NCBI GenBank assembly: GCA_004794785.1
Contig: SJOL01008829.1
Coordinates: 710,118-774,117, forward strand
Reading direction: 5' to 3'
DNA: 64,000 nt
DNA from: Opisthorchis felineus
Taxonomy: Eukaryota > Platyhelminthes > Trematoda > Opisthorchiida > Opisthorchiidae
The position numbers were made by a program, and so were the translations under genes. The notes below the pieces were generated by a model. The model worked only from the letters and a program-made list of their open reading frames with translations, did not search any database and was not told where the DNA came from. Numbering within the stretch: position 1 is the stretch's first letter; each line of letters opens with the position of its first letter. Below, in pieces: positions 35,001-49,000 of this stretch.

Positions 35001-38000
35001 GGTTTCGGTACGCTAGGTGAGGTGAATAACATCAGACGATGGGGTAGCTCTAGCTTCCTGTATCCATGACGAATTGAAGGCACATGTTACCCTATGCAAT
35101 GGACAGGCGTGGAAACTATTAGCAGCGGACGTGCTATCACAGCATATTTGCCACGTGATTGTCGTAAGGTCACTGGGTAGCGCGTGATTTCCAGACCTAT
35201 GGTTATTGGGGTGCTAACTGCTGTGTAACAAAACGTCCAACTGTGCTACCGCCTCAGGTAGCACATTGTGCAAGCGGACAATAAAAATCAAGCCAAGTTA
35301 TTCACATTAGTCAGTGACACGCTGAAAGTTATTCATATTCTTGACATCAAAATTTGAACACGGAAGGTGTCCCGTTCAGGCTTTCGAACGCATTCTGTGT
35401 CGTACAAATCACAGCCTAGTGAATCAGCTCATCTTTAGACTGAGTAGCATGGAGCTAGCCAATTCTCATGGCTTGAACAGTCGAAGAGGAGACCTAGTTC
35501 CTGAATGTCTGTCGGCAGAGTCAACGTGAGACTTCATCATAGAAGCAATGCCCAAGGTGGTTTGTCTCGTTCATCCTACGAATCGGAAACGTTAGGGAAC
35601 CCGACAACTGTTACACGTTTTTGGCTATCCACATGCAGGAACCTAGGAGAGAGCTAGGTAGCTTCGATTTTAAAGTTTGATAAATAGAAGAAACAGAAAG
35701 TTATTCATAATGCGAAGTTAATCAGTTCAATCAGTTACAGCGCACGCAATTGTGGTTAGCAAATGAGTGAAGCTGAGGTGAGCAGACATTACTTTGAGGC
35801 CTGAAATCAAACGGCACACCGTGCAACTTTCCAGCTTGAGATGGTCGGGGTATGTATTACGTATGCCCAACCACCGTCTACCCATGAAAAAGTTTTTTTC
35901 CGTTCCCAGCAATTGTTGGCGAAAGGTTCGCGCGATGACACGGCAACTTGAAATGAAAGCGGCTCCTCTCAAACTGAGTACCGTGGGATTTTCCGGCCTT
36001 CCTGGCTGGTGCGCACATGATCCTGCTTGCAGGCAGATGGAAACATTGGAGGACATGGTGCGCAAGCTGTTATTTCCTAGCCGGATTGCCTAGCTGCAGT
36101 CCGCCTGTCGTTGGCTTGTGTCGGGTGAGGTCCGCAATGGACGCTGGGTCAACCCCCCTGATGCCGCCTTAATTCGACATGATGCTCAGGTGTTTATTTG
36201 AATGCTGTCCGAGGGTGTAGGTACCTTATTATTTGTCGTCTTCCTTAGGGAAATAGGGGCTTCTTCGCGCTAAGTCCCTACCATTCATATTTCTTTCCAC
36301 TCTTTATAAGGCTTTCTTCCACCAAATTGTGTGGCAGTTAAGTACTAGTATGTATTACTGAACTGTTGGTGTCAATGATGATGTTGATGACAATGATGCA
36401 GTTTTCGCTGGATAGATTCCAGTCGGGGTGAAAAACATCCCAAACTGTTGTTTCAGGACGGCTCGGATATTATTTAGCAGGTGCTGTTTTTCACTCAGGA
36501 AGGACTATGGCCTTCAATGGAGACGTTTTTTCAGTTAGCTTGACGAGTGAGTGAGTGAGTGAGTGAGTGAGTGAGTGAGTGAGTGAGTGAGTGAGTGAGT
36601 GAGTGAGTGAGTGAGTGAGTGAGTGAGTGAGTGAGTGGGAAAAGGGTCCAAGTGACCACGTATTGTCGAACACAAATCAAGCGCCTTCTGAATAGACGTC
36701 GTTCGGTAGGAAACAGCAAATTCTGGATCCGACACAGGTAAGGTTAAACTGATATCGACCGCGGCTTAAAGCTGGAGCGAGACGTAATGCGAATTGGGCA
36801 TCTGGTCACATGAAGCGAATAGCATCTACATAAAACCATTTCACGAAAAGTAGGTTTTGCATTATAGTTTCCAACATTGTTTCCAGCATAGACTGACTCT
36901 ATTCATAGACTGAATTTCACACGTGAAACTGCTTGAAAAATGCGATCCACTGTGTTCACCTGGTGTTGTTGGTATTTTCGATATTAACAAATGAACATAC
37001 TATATGGGACTAAAGATGGCTGTAAGTAAATGCACAACAAAGACCGGGTAACCAAATAAATTCGCTCAAACACTACCTTGACTCCTCCGCTTTTTTATAT
37101 CGTATACATTTTCGCACACAGCATTCAGCTTTCGTCTTATGAAACTAACTGCGCCCTCTTTCTGGCTCTTTACGGATATACTGTTTGCTAGAAATTCACA
37201 ATCTGTTGATGTTGTATGTTTCCACTAGAATACCACATGGGCGGATCACCTGTTGTACGACCTCAGGAAAACTAGGCGAATTCGATCGTGTTAGAGAGGT
37301 GTTTGCATTACAACGAGACGAAGAACCTAGCAGTTAATAAGTTTTTTACAGCTCCGCGGAGAAGTTGTTACAAGGGAATTGCTAAATGGAGGGAGTACAG
37401 TACATGATTCTGCAGCTAGTTATTGCCGTCTCCCTGGATAGGAACGCTGAGACGGGACACATAAATGGTTATAGACATCGTAAAAACTTGACCCAGTCGC
37501 GCCCACGGTAGTGCTCGTGCACCCAGGCGATTGCCTTCAATGCATAGCTACCCTCCCACTCTCCTCAATGAAAAGTCCATTGACAACCCTGTATTTGCGC
37601 ATTATTTATATCAGCTATCGCCTCCAACACGCGGCTACCTACCACATCTCCCCAAATCATCGGTGAACGAAACCGTGGCAGCTATAACCACTGCGCGGCT
37701 GTTACAGCTGATGCTGATGATGATGACATGATTCTGCGAGATGCAAATATCCCACTGTGCGGCCAAGTGCAGCTACATGCTGATGAATCATTCGATTCAA
37801 GAGATCAGCAATTAACTCTCGGTACCACTCACTGGTAAATAGACAAGAGAATACACATATAATGTTCAGGGCTCAAGGGATCTATTTTCGTGAGTACCGG
37901 GTATCTGAAGGCATGAAGAAGGACGGCTAGTCAATGGTAATGAAGGTTTCGGTAAGGCACGAAGCTACTGACCTGAAGGTCGATGGTTCAAATCCAACCC

Positions 38001-40004
38001 CGGTTTCTTGACGGCTCTCGTCTTAGGCAACTTGGCAGTGTCTCATCCCTCGTGCTTCCTTCGAGTCGCATACAGGGTATGTGATGGATATGTGCCACAG
38101 CCGAACGATTACTATTATTAATAGATTTCGCTGAATTAGTGACTACGAAAGACGGTTTGGGGTCGAAGACCCAGTAAAGAGAACGGTCCACATAACAAAC
38201 ATGTGGTTACGAAATTGGATACCCGATTGACGGTACGGTAGCTGAGTGTCTGACTATTTGAGTTCAGCTCGTATCATTTGTTGAAGAAGCAACAGATACA
38301 GCTTCCATATTCGATGGGGAAGATGTATACATCTTGCGTTACACCATCACCTTGGCGTCGTGCAGCGATATGAAATGAAATAAGGAAGCGCAACTAGGTG
38401 GCAGGATGAGAAAATGCATAGTAACTAAGTTCGAATGATCGGTTGAAATACTTGATGGACCATAATGTGTAAACAGATTGGCCAGCGCGCGAAAGTGAAA
38501 AGGCCAAACAGACAGAACATACAGATGTCGGCTCGAATTCCCATAAAAACGTGCGCCCTACCTATACGTGGTTGACCCGCCCATGTGCAATTCTCGGCGA
38601 ATAGCCCAATGCTTTCTATTATTTTATGCTCGTCACAATGTAATCCCCGCCAATCTGAAGAGTGGACACTGATGACTATGACTCCTCTAAGTTGACACCA
38701 ATGGTTGGAAATGGACACTATGGTAAGGCCAAAGCCCCTAGCCAGAAGGTCTACGGATTGCGTACACTGGTGACATCTCGTTTTGAGCTCGAGAGACCTC
38801 AGAGTTTAGGACGCAAAGCTATTGACCGTAAGGTATGCGATTCAAATCAAACCCTGGCTTTTCGATCATTCCTGTCTAGGCTTGGGTAACTTGGCAGTTT
38901 CTCAGACCGCGTGATTCCTTCGAACTGCAGGGCAGCTATGCTCCGAGAGGACGTCACAGCATTTCACATTTTCTTTCAAAGAAACTTCACAGAAGTCCAA
39001 CGCTAGTTCGTGTTGGATGTGTCGTTGGTTATGCACCCAAAACAGTTGAAGGATTTATTCTTACTTCTTTAAAGGAGAGATTCAATAAGGAACATCAACT
39101 CACAGAAATCTAACCATACTGCCGCTATCCCTCTGTGAATCAGGTGATTCGGACCGATGTGAATGGGATGAGGTCTGGTGACCATCCCTAGAAGACGAGC
39201 TGTCGGTGTTGTCTGCTACGGTGCTTCCATTCGCCGCATGAACGTCATCCGTAGGTCCACTGTGGTCCGACTCGGATTCCTCACTACCAGCAACCAAGTA
39301 GGAAGTAGACGGGGAATCTCCATCTTCTGCGGATATGTCACCCACAAGGCGTTCCTTTTTCTGTTTCCGCTTTTTCTTCATTGCCCCGTGCGATTCAACC
39401 TCGACCATCCGACCAAGGGTTGGACGACCACGCTGGCGCAATTCTATCGGGGTTCGTAGCAGTTGACGGATAAAACGAGCACAGAGTCGAAGTAGCGAAG
39501 GCACTTCTTCAGGGGGAGCTGCAAAAAGGTAACAATATTTTGGTCGAACAATAAAGATTGCGAAGCGCCAAGACTATTACGTGTAGACCGAATTTCGCCT
39601 AGTTCTTCGTAATCAAACCGAAAAAGGAAAGCTAATTGTTCATGGACGTGCAAGGCTTTTTTAATGAAAATAGCGAACCACGTGCATCCGCCATAATAGA
39701 TTTCCGCCAATCGGAGAGATGGTCGGAGACTAACTAGGGAAAACTAATCAAAGCCTGAGAGTTGGAAAGGCAACAAAGATGACTTACGAGGCTCAATAGG
39801 ATGAGCATCACCGTTCGCCGGGGGAACGACGAGTGAGGCAAAACTAACGGATAGGAGGTCAATACGACTGATTCGGTCCTCTGAGATCCGAGTAATTTTG
39901 AGGAGCTGTGGATGCGCAAACAATGAAAAGTGAGACAGAATTTGAGATAGTAAATGGCAGTTATCGGAAAATATCCCACCAATGTGCCCGTTTTAACCGC
40001 GTTC

Positions 40005-40059
<55 letters not shown>

Positions 40060-43000
40060 ACACTCCACCACACATTGTTAGCTATCGAATTCCATGTCTT
40101 AATTACTGATTTACCACTACGATGGTGTATCAAAAAATGCCACTGATGATAACTTTAAATTCGCGAGTTATCCGAAATTCATGTGCAACAATGAATATCT
40201 CGATGTGCTCCCAAAACCAGTCGACGGATGTCGGACACAAATGTAACTGTGGGGCAAGGCCAGCAAAACTTCACATTCCACCGAAAACAGGTGTACCAAT
40301 TCGCCTAAACGGCACCCATACAATCCGTCCAGGTGGTGTGGCCGACGTAAATTCGGATTAGCTGGATGAGAGCCGATTTTCCAAATTAACGAGCTGCGCC
40401 GTATATCCACCGGCCTGGATCACTTCTTTAGTGAAATTCGGCTAATCTGTTCATCGCTCTTAAATATGTGCATGATATCCTTGTCAATTAGGTTCCAGAG
40501 CATAAGCATCACTACAAAAGGAATTGGTTACTTATTTTCTTGGATTCCTATCGTGGACTGCACTAGGTAAGACCCTGTACCTCCCCACCTCCGAATGAAC
40601 GTCAATGGATGGAGGGAGTGAATTGCCGTCCGGTGCACCTAAGAAGTTCAAGCTTCGTCGACACTTATTTGAAGGTCCACGAATATTCATTTTGCTTTGT
40701 CAAACTTTTTGTAACAGCATAATGAAAACAATAAACAACAGGATCCAACGGTTCATTACTCCCGGGGGCTTCAAACTCTTTGAGTCTGTATATACGGTTT
40801 CAAAAAGCACATTAGACTAGCTAACTGCTTACATTCGTTCCTATACAATTCTAGGAATATGCTTTCAAATTCTGCCAAGACTACATACTGTGAATCTAAT
40901 AAAACCTAAGATACCCACAGAAATAGTGTTCAGTTGATTCGCTGATCGAAGACGACAGTGGTAAACTAACACATAAAAATGTTATTTGACATCCATGTGT
41001 ATGGTCACCTACTTGTCGTCCACAACAACTAGTATAACCATTCTGTCGTTAAGAAAGTCAAGTCAACAATAGCTTATGTATCCAAGGGGTGTCAGGATCG
41101 TTCCAGTAACTCTCTCTCTCAAAGATATCCCACAGTAAAGCGTTGACAATAACAGTTTTAAAGCTCAATAGAGAAGCACTGCATAGTGACATCCCGGTTA
41201 ACAGTTAAAGTCTATACCGTTCGATCGCGAGTAGCTGATCACCTGTGTGATGAACTCTCACTTAGGCAGGATGCAACGTCACTCATCTCTCAATTATGCA
41301 CTTCACATCATGTGACTCCTCGAGTGACGAATTCTCTGACGAACGGCTCATGTGACATGCAAGATTATTCTTTCCTGAGCAGACTGATTGTAGTTGTCTG
41401 AAGAACGCGACTGAATGATAAGTGGTACCATATCCTGCCAAGGGGCGAGATTATCACTGCTAATTGGCCACTCGCGACCGAACAGTATAGTCCCCAAATG
41501 CTAACTTGGAGGCTGTGGACTCGAATCCGGAGACTCGTAAGATGCGCACTCATGATGATTCTTCACAAGGGTGGAACAGCTGTACATGGCTTCTCGGATT
41601 TTCAGCATGGATTGTGTTAGGCGGAATTCCACACGGATCCCGCTTTACCGCTCGCAGTCAGGTGCTGCTACGGCCGAGAAGCCTACCCCGCGCAAGATTG
41701 GCCAAAATTTCGGGAAGCTTGCCACCCCGGCATCAAGCCGAGATGTGATTGGTCGAAGATCTGGACCCAACAGCCAATCATGACGCAGTATTGACCAAAT
41801 GCCGGTTGCCAATGGCGCATCCAGAAGGCGTCCGAATTTCCAGAAAGTTGCCACCGCTTACACTATATATACGAAGCGCTGTACAAATGTTTTTGACTTC
41901 ATTTTGGGCGTTAATATACCTTGTGCATCTTTGGTGGTTGGTTTTGACGAGAGCGCTCGCTTGGGAGGCACAGACCGAGAACTAAGCTGAGGAAAATACC
42001 GTTATTACAGATTGGTCCCATTTGCAGGATGAGATCTCCACTGAAATTTCGGGATCTATTCATAACGTCATCCAACCCTACATTTGCCTTGGCAACGAGA
42101 TAAATAATCGTTTCCTAATCCGTTGGTTACCGATCAGGTACGGGACCAGCCAACTACAATTGGGTTGAGAAGAATAATTCCGGGATCACACGTGACCAAA
42201 GGTACTATTAAGACCCGAAAAACACGCACTATACAGCGAGTACCTTCAGAGACGTCAACGAATCATTATACATTTAATCAAACGAGTGTGGCACGTGAGT
42301 AGGCAATAGCATCATGAATTCATACGACGTAGAGAATAAAGTGTGTGAATCCACGCTAGCGGTGTTGAATGAGTACTGACAGGCCAATATGTCACGTTAA
42401 GTAAAGTATCTGGAGTCAGAAACACTGATTCAACTGGTTAAAGTCACAAATAAGTGTCCACAGAGTCTGGTTAATAAATTTGTTTGCCGTCCATACACTA
42501 ATCGAAACCCATCGAAATGCTGAGCACATCAGCCATTAGTGTGTGGGAACGTTGTGGCGACCGAGCTAGTGATTTGTCGTCCGCTGCTTGTGAGTCAAAG
42601 TTGATTTAAAAGTGAGGTTAAACATGCTAAAGGAAAAGTGCCACCAAACCCTCAAGAAAATAAACCTCTGACAGAGAGAGGGGCAGCCTATTTAGTCACC
42701 GACTGCTGTCAGGTAAGCTGGAATTCACACAGGCATGTTCTGTTAAAGATGAAGTTCCCCTAACAAGCTGCACGATCCGCTGTACTATTGCGATAGAGGG
42801 AAACATTTTAAGGCGACAGTGCCTCTGAAGAACATTCAGGTGTTCTTCGTGGTGAAAAATCATACTTGTTGAACGAAAAGCAAATATCGTTGGTTTTACT
42901 CGTGTAACGGCGGTCTCTACGTTGGCCTCTATGTTGAGAAGACAATAATCTTAAAATGCCAAGCTTGGAGGCTTTTGGGTGGCTGATTCAGGGAGAGTTA

Positions 43001-46000
43001 CCCGCGTAGAACCAGGTGCTATTATGAGTGACTCAATAAACCTCCTTTCTTGAAATGTAGACAGCTAGTTTTATGTAATAACTACATGCACTGAGTCGGA
43101 TAGGGTATTTTTGGGGGGAAAAATCTGTCGTGTTTTCCTGTGTTTGAGTAGTACAGTTAAATTCTTTCGCGGTGAGTAATAAACTGGGGCGTTACTCGAG
43201 GAGGAAATCTTGACTTTTTCGCAAAAGCCCCTTCTTTTGAACACGGATACTGCAATATCTTTCTGAATCTCACTGCGGATCTGCTGTGCTAAATCGCTTG
43301 CTCAGTCATCCTATTTACAATTGCTTAGTCGGTCGTCCAAACTTCCCCACGGGGAGGTCGCCATCCACGATATACTGCTGGCCATAAATTTTTCGAGAAA
43401 GCATACTATTCAGATTTCATCCTCACGGAATGATTGAGCCCCGTAATTGCGCATGAGGACCGCTACATAGACAAATCTATGCAAACGCCCATCACACCTA
43501 CTCGATTCCGTTATAATTAACCAGCGAGAGAGTGGCGCGCATCACACGGGTGATGCAAGGGACCGATTGTGGACCAAGCTATCAATTCATCCAAACGAAG
43601 CTTAACATCCGGCTTCACAAAACATTGATGTACGTACTGTCTGTCGTTCAGTAGATAAAGCCTTTGTCATTAATGTTGTCTATCCGGACAGCAATGCAAA
43701 GGACTGGAAGAGATTGCCTGGTTCAGCAACAGAACCGCATAAAGAACGAAAGACAGAGAAAAGGAAGTAAACAGATTGAACACAATGCTGTTCGATGGCA
43801 GCACAGAGGATTTTGCGGTCTTCCAAAGCCATTTTCGATTCATGCATCAAGCTAACCCAAGTGCTAAGGCATGTCAGCTAAAGAAATAGTATTTGGCACA
43901 AAGCTCTCAAAAAATTTCTGAACAGACCCATGAGCATCAACTGAGTTACAGCGGATGGACTGCATTACAGTGATACAACCGCTGAACCTTCCTCCGACTA
44001 CTGAAGAGGTGTGATACGTAAACAGGCAATGGCGGAAAAGAAAAGCAACTGAAGAGGACAATTTGCAACAGAACCTTGGAGAATGAGATTCGCCAACTGG
44101 CCCACATCGACCGGTAGAAAGAGAGAGTTCCAATGGAATTCAAAGATGCTCTGGCCTGGCAGTTCATAGTGGAAATGGAAGTAAGACTTCGTCTGACGAG
44201 TATCGAGGCATTAATCTGATGAGTTGTGCAGCGAGCTGGTAGCGCGAGTCTTACTTAAACGCTCAGATGCCAAAGGTACTGAGGACAAGATCCCAGAAGA
44301 ATTGTGTGTTGGTCAACGCGTAATGGACGACAGACGCAAGAAAAGCTGCACACAAGACCTCGGCCTCTATGTGAGGCCTTTCGACTCTTATAATCGCGAA
44401 ATATTGTGAACAGTTTTTGCTGAACATGAAGCCTACGGGATACAGTTGGGGAAGAGGCGCAAGATCGCGAACCGAATTCAGATGGTTTTGAAGTCGTTAT
44501 GAGTTGTTACCATGCACCTGATCTTCTCTATCTGACGGTTATTGTAAAATCAGCTTTCGTGAGGAAGGATGCCGGTTTGATGAACGCTTGCCCAACACCA
44601 GACTTTTTCGCTCAGACTAAGATTTCCATTCTCAGGTTTGCGGATTACGGCATACTAGTTATGCATAAACACAATGAACTGAAATACCTAGCTGAGATGC
44701 CTTAGATTGCTGCAGTATAGCTGGGTCTGTCCACATCCTGAACATGAAGAAGACTATCCTCATATACAAACCTTCGTCGGATGGTGTCTCACCATTCTGC
44801 GAACAAATACTGAGACAGATTTCGTCGGACACTATGACCCCTCGGTATAACGCTGATTGTTGATTTGACTGTTAAACGCGGCTCGACACCAGATACAGCA
44901 ACAGCTTTGCCTATCCTCCTGTACAACATTGAAACACTGAGAGGGTTAATATCCGACATCTGGACATCCTTCAGAGGCCACGCTTGAGGCGGATCCTATG
45001 CACCAGCTGGACTGTGTCAATCTCCAACGGGCGCGCCGGAAGGAATGGAAGTGACAACCCCACATAACAGCCTTAAGTGATTGGGAAGTAGTTCTCAAAA
45101 GGAGAAAGACAAGATCAAGAAACAGCTGCTCTACGGGCAACCGATTGCAGAGAAGTCGGATCCTGACGAACAGTAGCGTCGATGACTAGAAACCGTGGTC
45201 GAAAGTGGGAAAAGCCACCAACTTAGGCCTGATAAAATGGGAACCTGAAACAGACGGTATAGCGGTAGATTAGAAGGGCTGGTGTCCATAAATCCAGCGA
45301 GACAGCCTCGGGCGTAAGAGGTAAAGCAATTAAAACCCAAGGGTCTCAAGGTTGATGTTCAATCTCGCGACAGATATAGCTAGATGTGCGGTTCATGCGA
45401 TCGTGTTTGAGAGACTGTCAACGAACACAGCGATCTACCGGCGAAATGTTGGCGGGTGAAATGAGTTTATCAGGCTCACCTTAACACTCCGAGGGTGTCG
45501 AACCTTGCGATGTTGCCGAAAATAACTTTCCGTCACCGTTGCTGTGTACCCTAAAATGGTGGTTAGCTTCAGTACGCCATGCGGACTTGTTCCTCAGCAG
45601 TGCATGTCACCGGTCCACTCAGTTGATTCAGTTGTCTTGCTCTCTCAATATGGGCTTTTGAATGACAATCCTCAATGCATTGCGGTGCAATAAGATCTAC
45701 AAACACGGGCCGAACAATGACTAACCGCAGGATACCATTCGGATGTGGTCTGAGCTCTAGCTTCGTAGTAATGCAGGCCGCGAGCGTACTCGATGAGAAC
45801 GCCGCTGAATTTGGCTAAGCTGCATCTGCTGCAATTTACCGTACTTTACAACATGGAACTTCCCAAGTGTTCACACTAGGACGTCGAAGCCATTAATTTT
45901 TCTAATTCTGAATCCCAAACATCTGCATTCATCTGCTTTAACTCGTTAACTTTCCCTGGAAAAAAGGCCTCTACACCAACACCGTTACATAAACTGCAGG

Positions 46001-49000
46001 CAACAAAGCTGAAAATATGCTTAAGCATAAGGCTGTTGTTGCAAATTTCTAGTGGATCTGCCGATGAAACTGGGTGCGCCCAAAAATCCGTTCCCTAGTT
46101 CTATTGGAAAACACTTTCAGATCAGGTCAGTTAATCAGTTATTAACCATATGCAAAGGGCACGTTGGTTTCAATGCGAGAGTTGTCGTACATTCTCTGCG
46201 CGTAGAGGCCACGTTTCTGGTCCAAAAAGCAGTATGGAGCGCAATGCCGTGGCGCATCATATGCCCTTGACAGATAAACTAACGTCACGCCGGTGCCATA
46301 GCTGTCGCAGATTGGCAAAAGTCGCGGCAACCTTCCCAATTCGAGAAATGATTTCACCTATAACCAGTTCACCAGACCTTTTATAACTAATAAAGTAAAC
46401 AAATCTAATCAGCAGGTCTGAAAGCACCAGGTTCGGCTAGATCCCACCCAGTTTTGTAGCAGAAATTCGCAAACTCCATGTGTGAAGCGTACAACAAACC
46501 GCGAAACAAAACGATTCGGATTAGTCAAAACGAACGGCATCTCTAAAGGAGCCGCACCAACGAGAATATATGGTCTGCGTACTCAATGTCAGCAAGCGAA
46601 AGCCCCAGGAGCATTCCGATACCCTACGCTTCAGAGACAGGAAGAGAACGACCAAGTAGAACCTACATAACAAAGTTGAAAACAGTAGAGACAGAGGATA
46701 GCCTTTCCTTAAACCGCTGAATGTGGAAAACTCAGGTAACAGCTTGCCGTAAAACCCGAAGAGAACGCGGGAGATGGTATACAATGCCCTCGAAAGAGAT
46801 AGGGATAACAGACACATAAGACCGCCACGAAACGCCATGGATTTGGCGAACGACACATTCAGGAGCAGCATTCAGATAAAAGGAAATGACGCACATTGAT
46901 TCAACCGAATGTCACCTCGACAACTCATCAAGCTTCGTAAAACAATCCCAGAGCCAACCGTGGATGTTACGGCTATCAAGCCGATGCTACGACTAATTCA
47001 AGACGATGGTCTTGCGCCCATTTTGCAAAATGGAACAACGGTTGTAATAATCCGTCACACCATTATTCTGTTCCCGTTCCGATCGGTGTGTGGGGTTTTT
47101 GAGGTCGACCTTTTCTAACCCGTCCTTCCTCGGGGGAAGGCAGCATCGCTGCTTCCATAATTATGGACATGCTGGCCGCCTGGGGGAAACACCTTACTGC
47201 CTTCATACTCCTGTCGCAGAGGACAGTACGACCTCCAGACCGCCTCGTAATACGACTACTCGCAGTACGGGGACTCGCTGTTCTTCGTCGGGCTGCTCCC
47301 CGTTGGCCTTCCTGGCATGGTTGAACGTTTAGGAACTGAGTTCCAGCCAGTATGGCCCGCAGGACCATTGCAGCACTGAAGCCCGACCACCACGATAAGC
47401 TGACAGCTTTGGGTCCGGACTATACCTCCCCAAATCACCAGCGACCGAAATGGTAGATATAACAACTATACAACGAATAAGCGGTTTTTAAGGCCGAAGA
47501 TGTTGGTGACGGCGATGAATCCCAGATACCACCTTGGATACTACGGCTATCAAGCCGATGCCACGACCAATTCAAGATGAGGGTCTTGCGTCCATTTTGA
47601 AAATTGGAACCACGGTTGAGATAATCCATCACACCATTATTCTGTTCCCGTTCCAAATCTTCTGCGGCAAAGCCATCATACTGCTCATCAGGCCCCACTA
47701 TCTCGTTTGAAAAATGCAGCGTACAAACCATCCGGGAAGAGTGCCTTGCCGCATTGAGGGCGATGACAGCTCGCGTTATCTTTTTTTGCTGAAGGTAAAT
47801 TAATGCCAATGTTCCATTCAAGTTCGTTGGATTCTTCCACAGATTGTGTTGAAAGAGGTCAGCCGAATCGTTCTTTGAAGCATTCAACTCACCACTCAAG
47901 ACAACGATTCTGTGAATGAATTGCTCTTTAATCTTCGTTGCAAACCGACTCGCCGACACCCATCGTTTTGGTCAGTTGATCGGGTCAGCTGAAGTAAGGC
48001 ACAGCAACCTCCCACAAAAGAAGTACTTTCCGTCTCCTGAATCCACGCAATTCACCAGCGTTCTGTAATTCTTCGGCTTCTTGATTATTCGGCAATGAGA
48101 GGATCGACCTGCGCGGTCGTCGTCACTAGTTGTTGGAATGGTACTTCTACAGCAATAAGATCCGCTAATCTCGACGAAATACAACACTGATTCAATCCGG
48201 TCGTTCGACTTGGGCAAATAATCTCAAAAGGTCATAGTGTGGCTCCTTCCACTCTCTCACATTCACCATCCAAACAGTCTAAGCCATCAGCGTCGCTGTC
48301 CATTTCCAGTAGCTTTCATGCCAGACCAGCTCGACAGTGTTCAGCTACTGAAACCTCATTCAAGATGAACAGAATTGCTCCTGTTCGGCCTATGTAATCC
48401 TAAGAAGAGGCGAACTGATAACCGAACCCGTACAACGGCATTTTGGAGTCAAGCTGACCACCCGCAGAAAAAACGACAATCTTCAATTGAGGCCGTCCAT
48501 CCGTAGCTGACAACCAGATGATCCAATGAGGCCCACGACTGGCTTGCGGTTGGTGACATCCAAGTACCCCGGTGAGAGCGCTTGTACCGAAAGTTCGTGC
48601 TGGCCAGGAGAAGGCGCTGTTCAGCAATCAACTGCCCCGATATCCGTATGATGAACACCGACTCTAAATGTATTACCTGGTTGTGTTTTTCCTGGTCCTC
48701 CAACTTAGACTTCCATATTACTCACCAGGATAACAAAATTGGTCCTTCTTGCTAGACGAAGCAGTAGTGACAGGTCTTTCTTAGCTTCACGACTGCAACA
48801 TGTTGGACAGTATCCTAACACGAATTTAGTGAGGAATTATTTTCATTCATTTTACTGAATGGTAGTATGGACACGCAACAATGGTTAGGAGCCGGAGGAT
48901 AATGTAACCCCAGCGGACCATTCAGATGGTGGGAAGGGTAAAGGTGCGGGCAAAGGTCGGTGAACGGAGAGATGAAAGGACGAATGATACTTTCCGCTTA

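Noticed and set aside
36491..36735. Minus-strand open frames encoding long Thr-His-Ser-Leu repeats
   Set aside because: They exist in all three frames only because the (GAGT)n array has no stop; there is no sign of a gene.
39734..39982. Minus-strand frame starting [13 protein letters not shown]
   Set aside because: It is an out-of-phase shadow over PCMTD exon 4, whose real frame matches the family.
42015..43600. Internal gag-pol region following the LTR at 41615
   Set aside because: No retroviral-type RT, integrase or protease motif was seen, and the GATTG duplication closes the insertion at the end of the single LTR.
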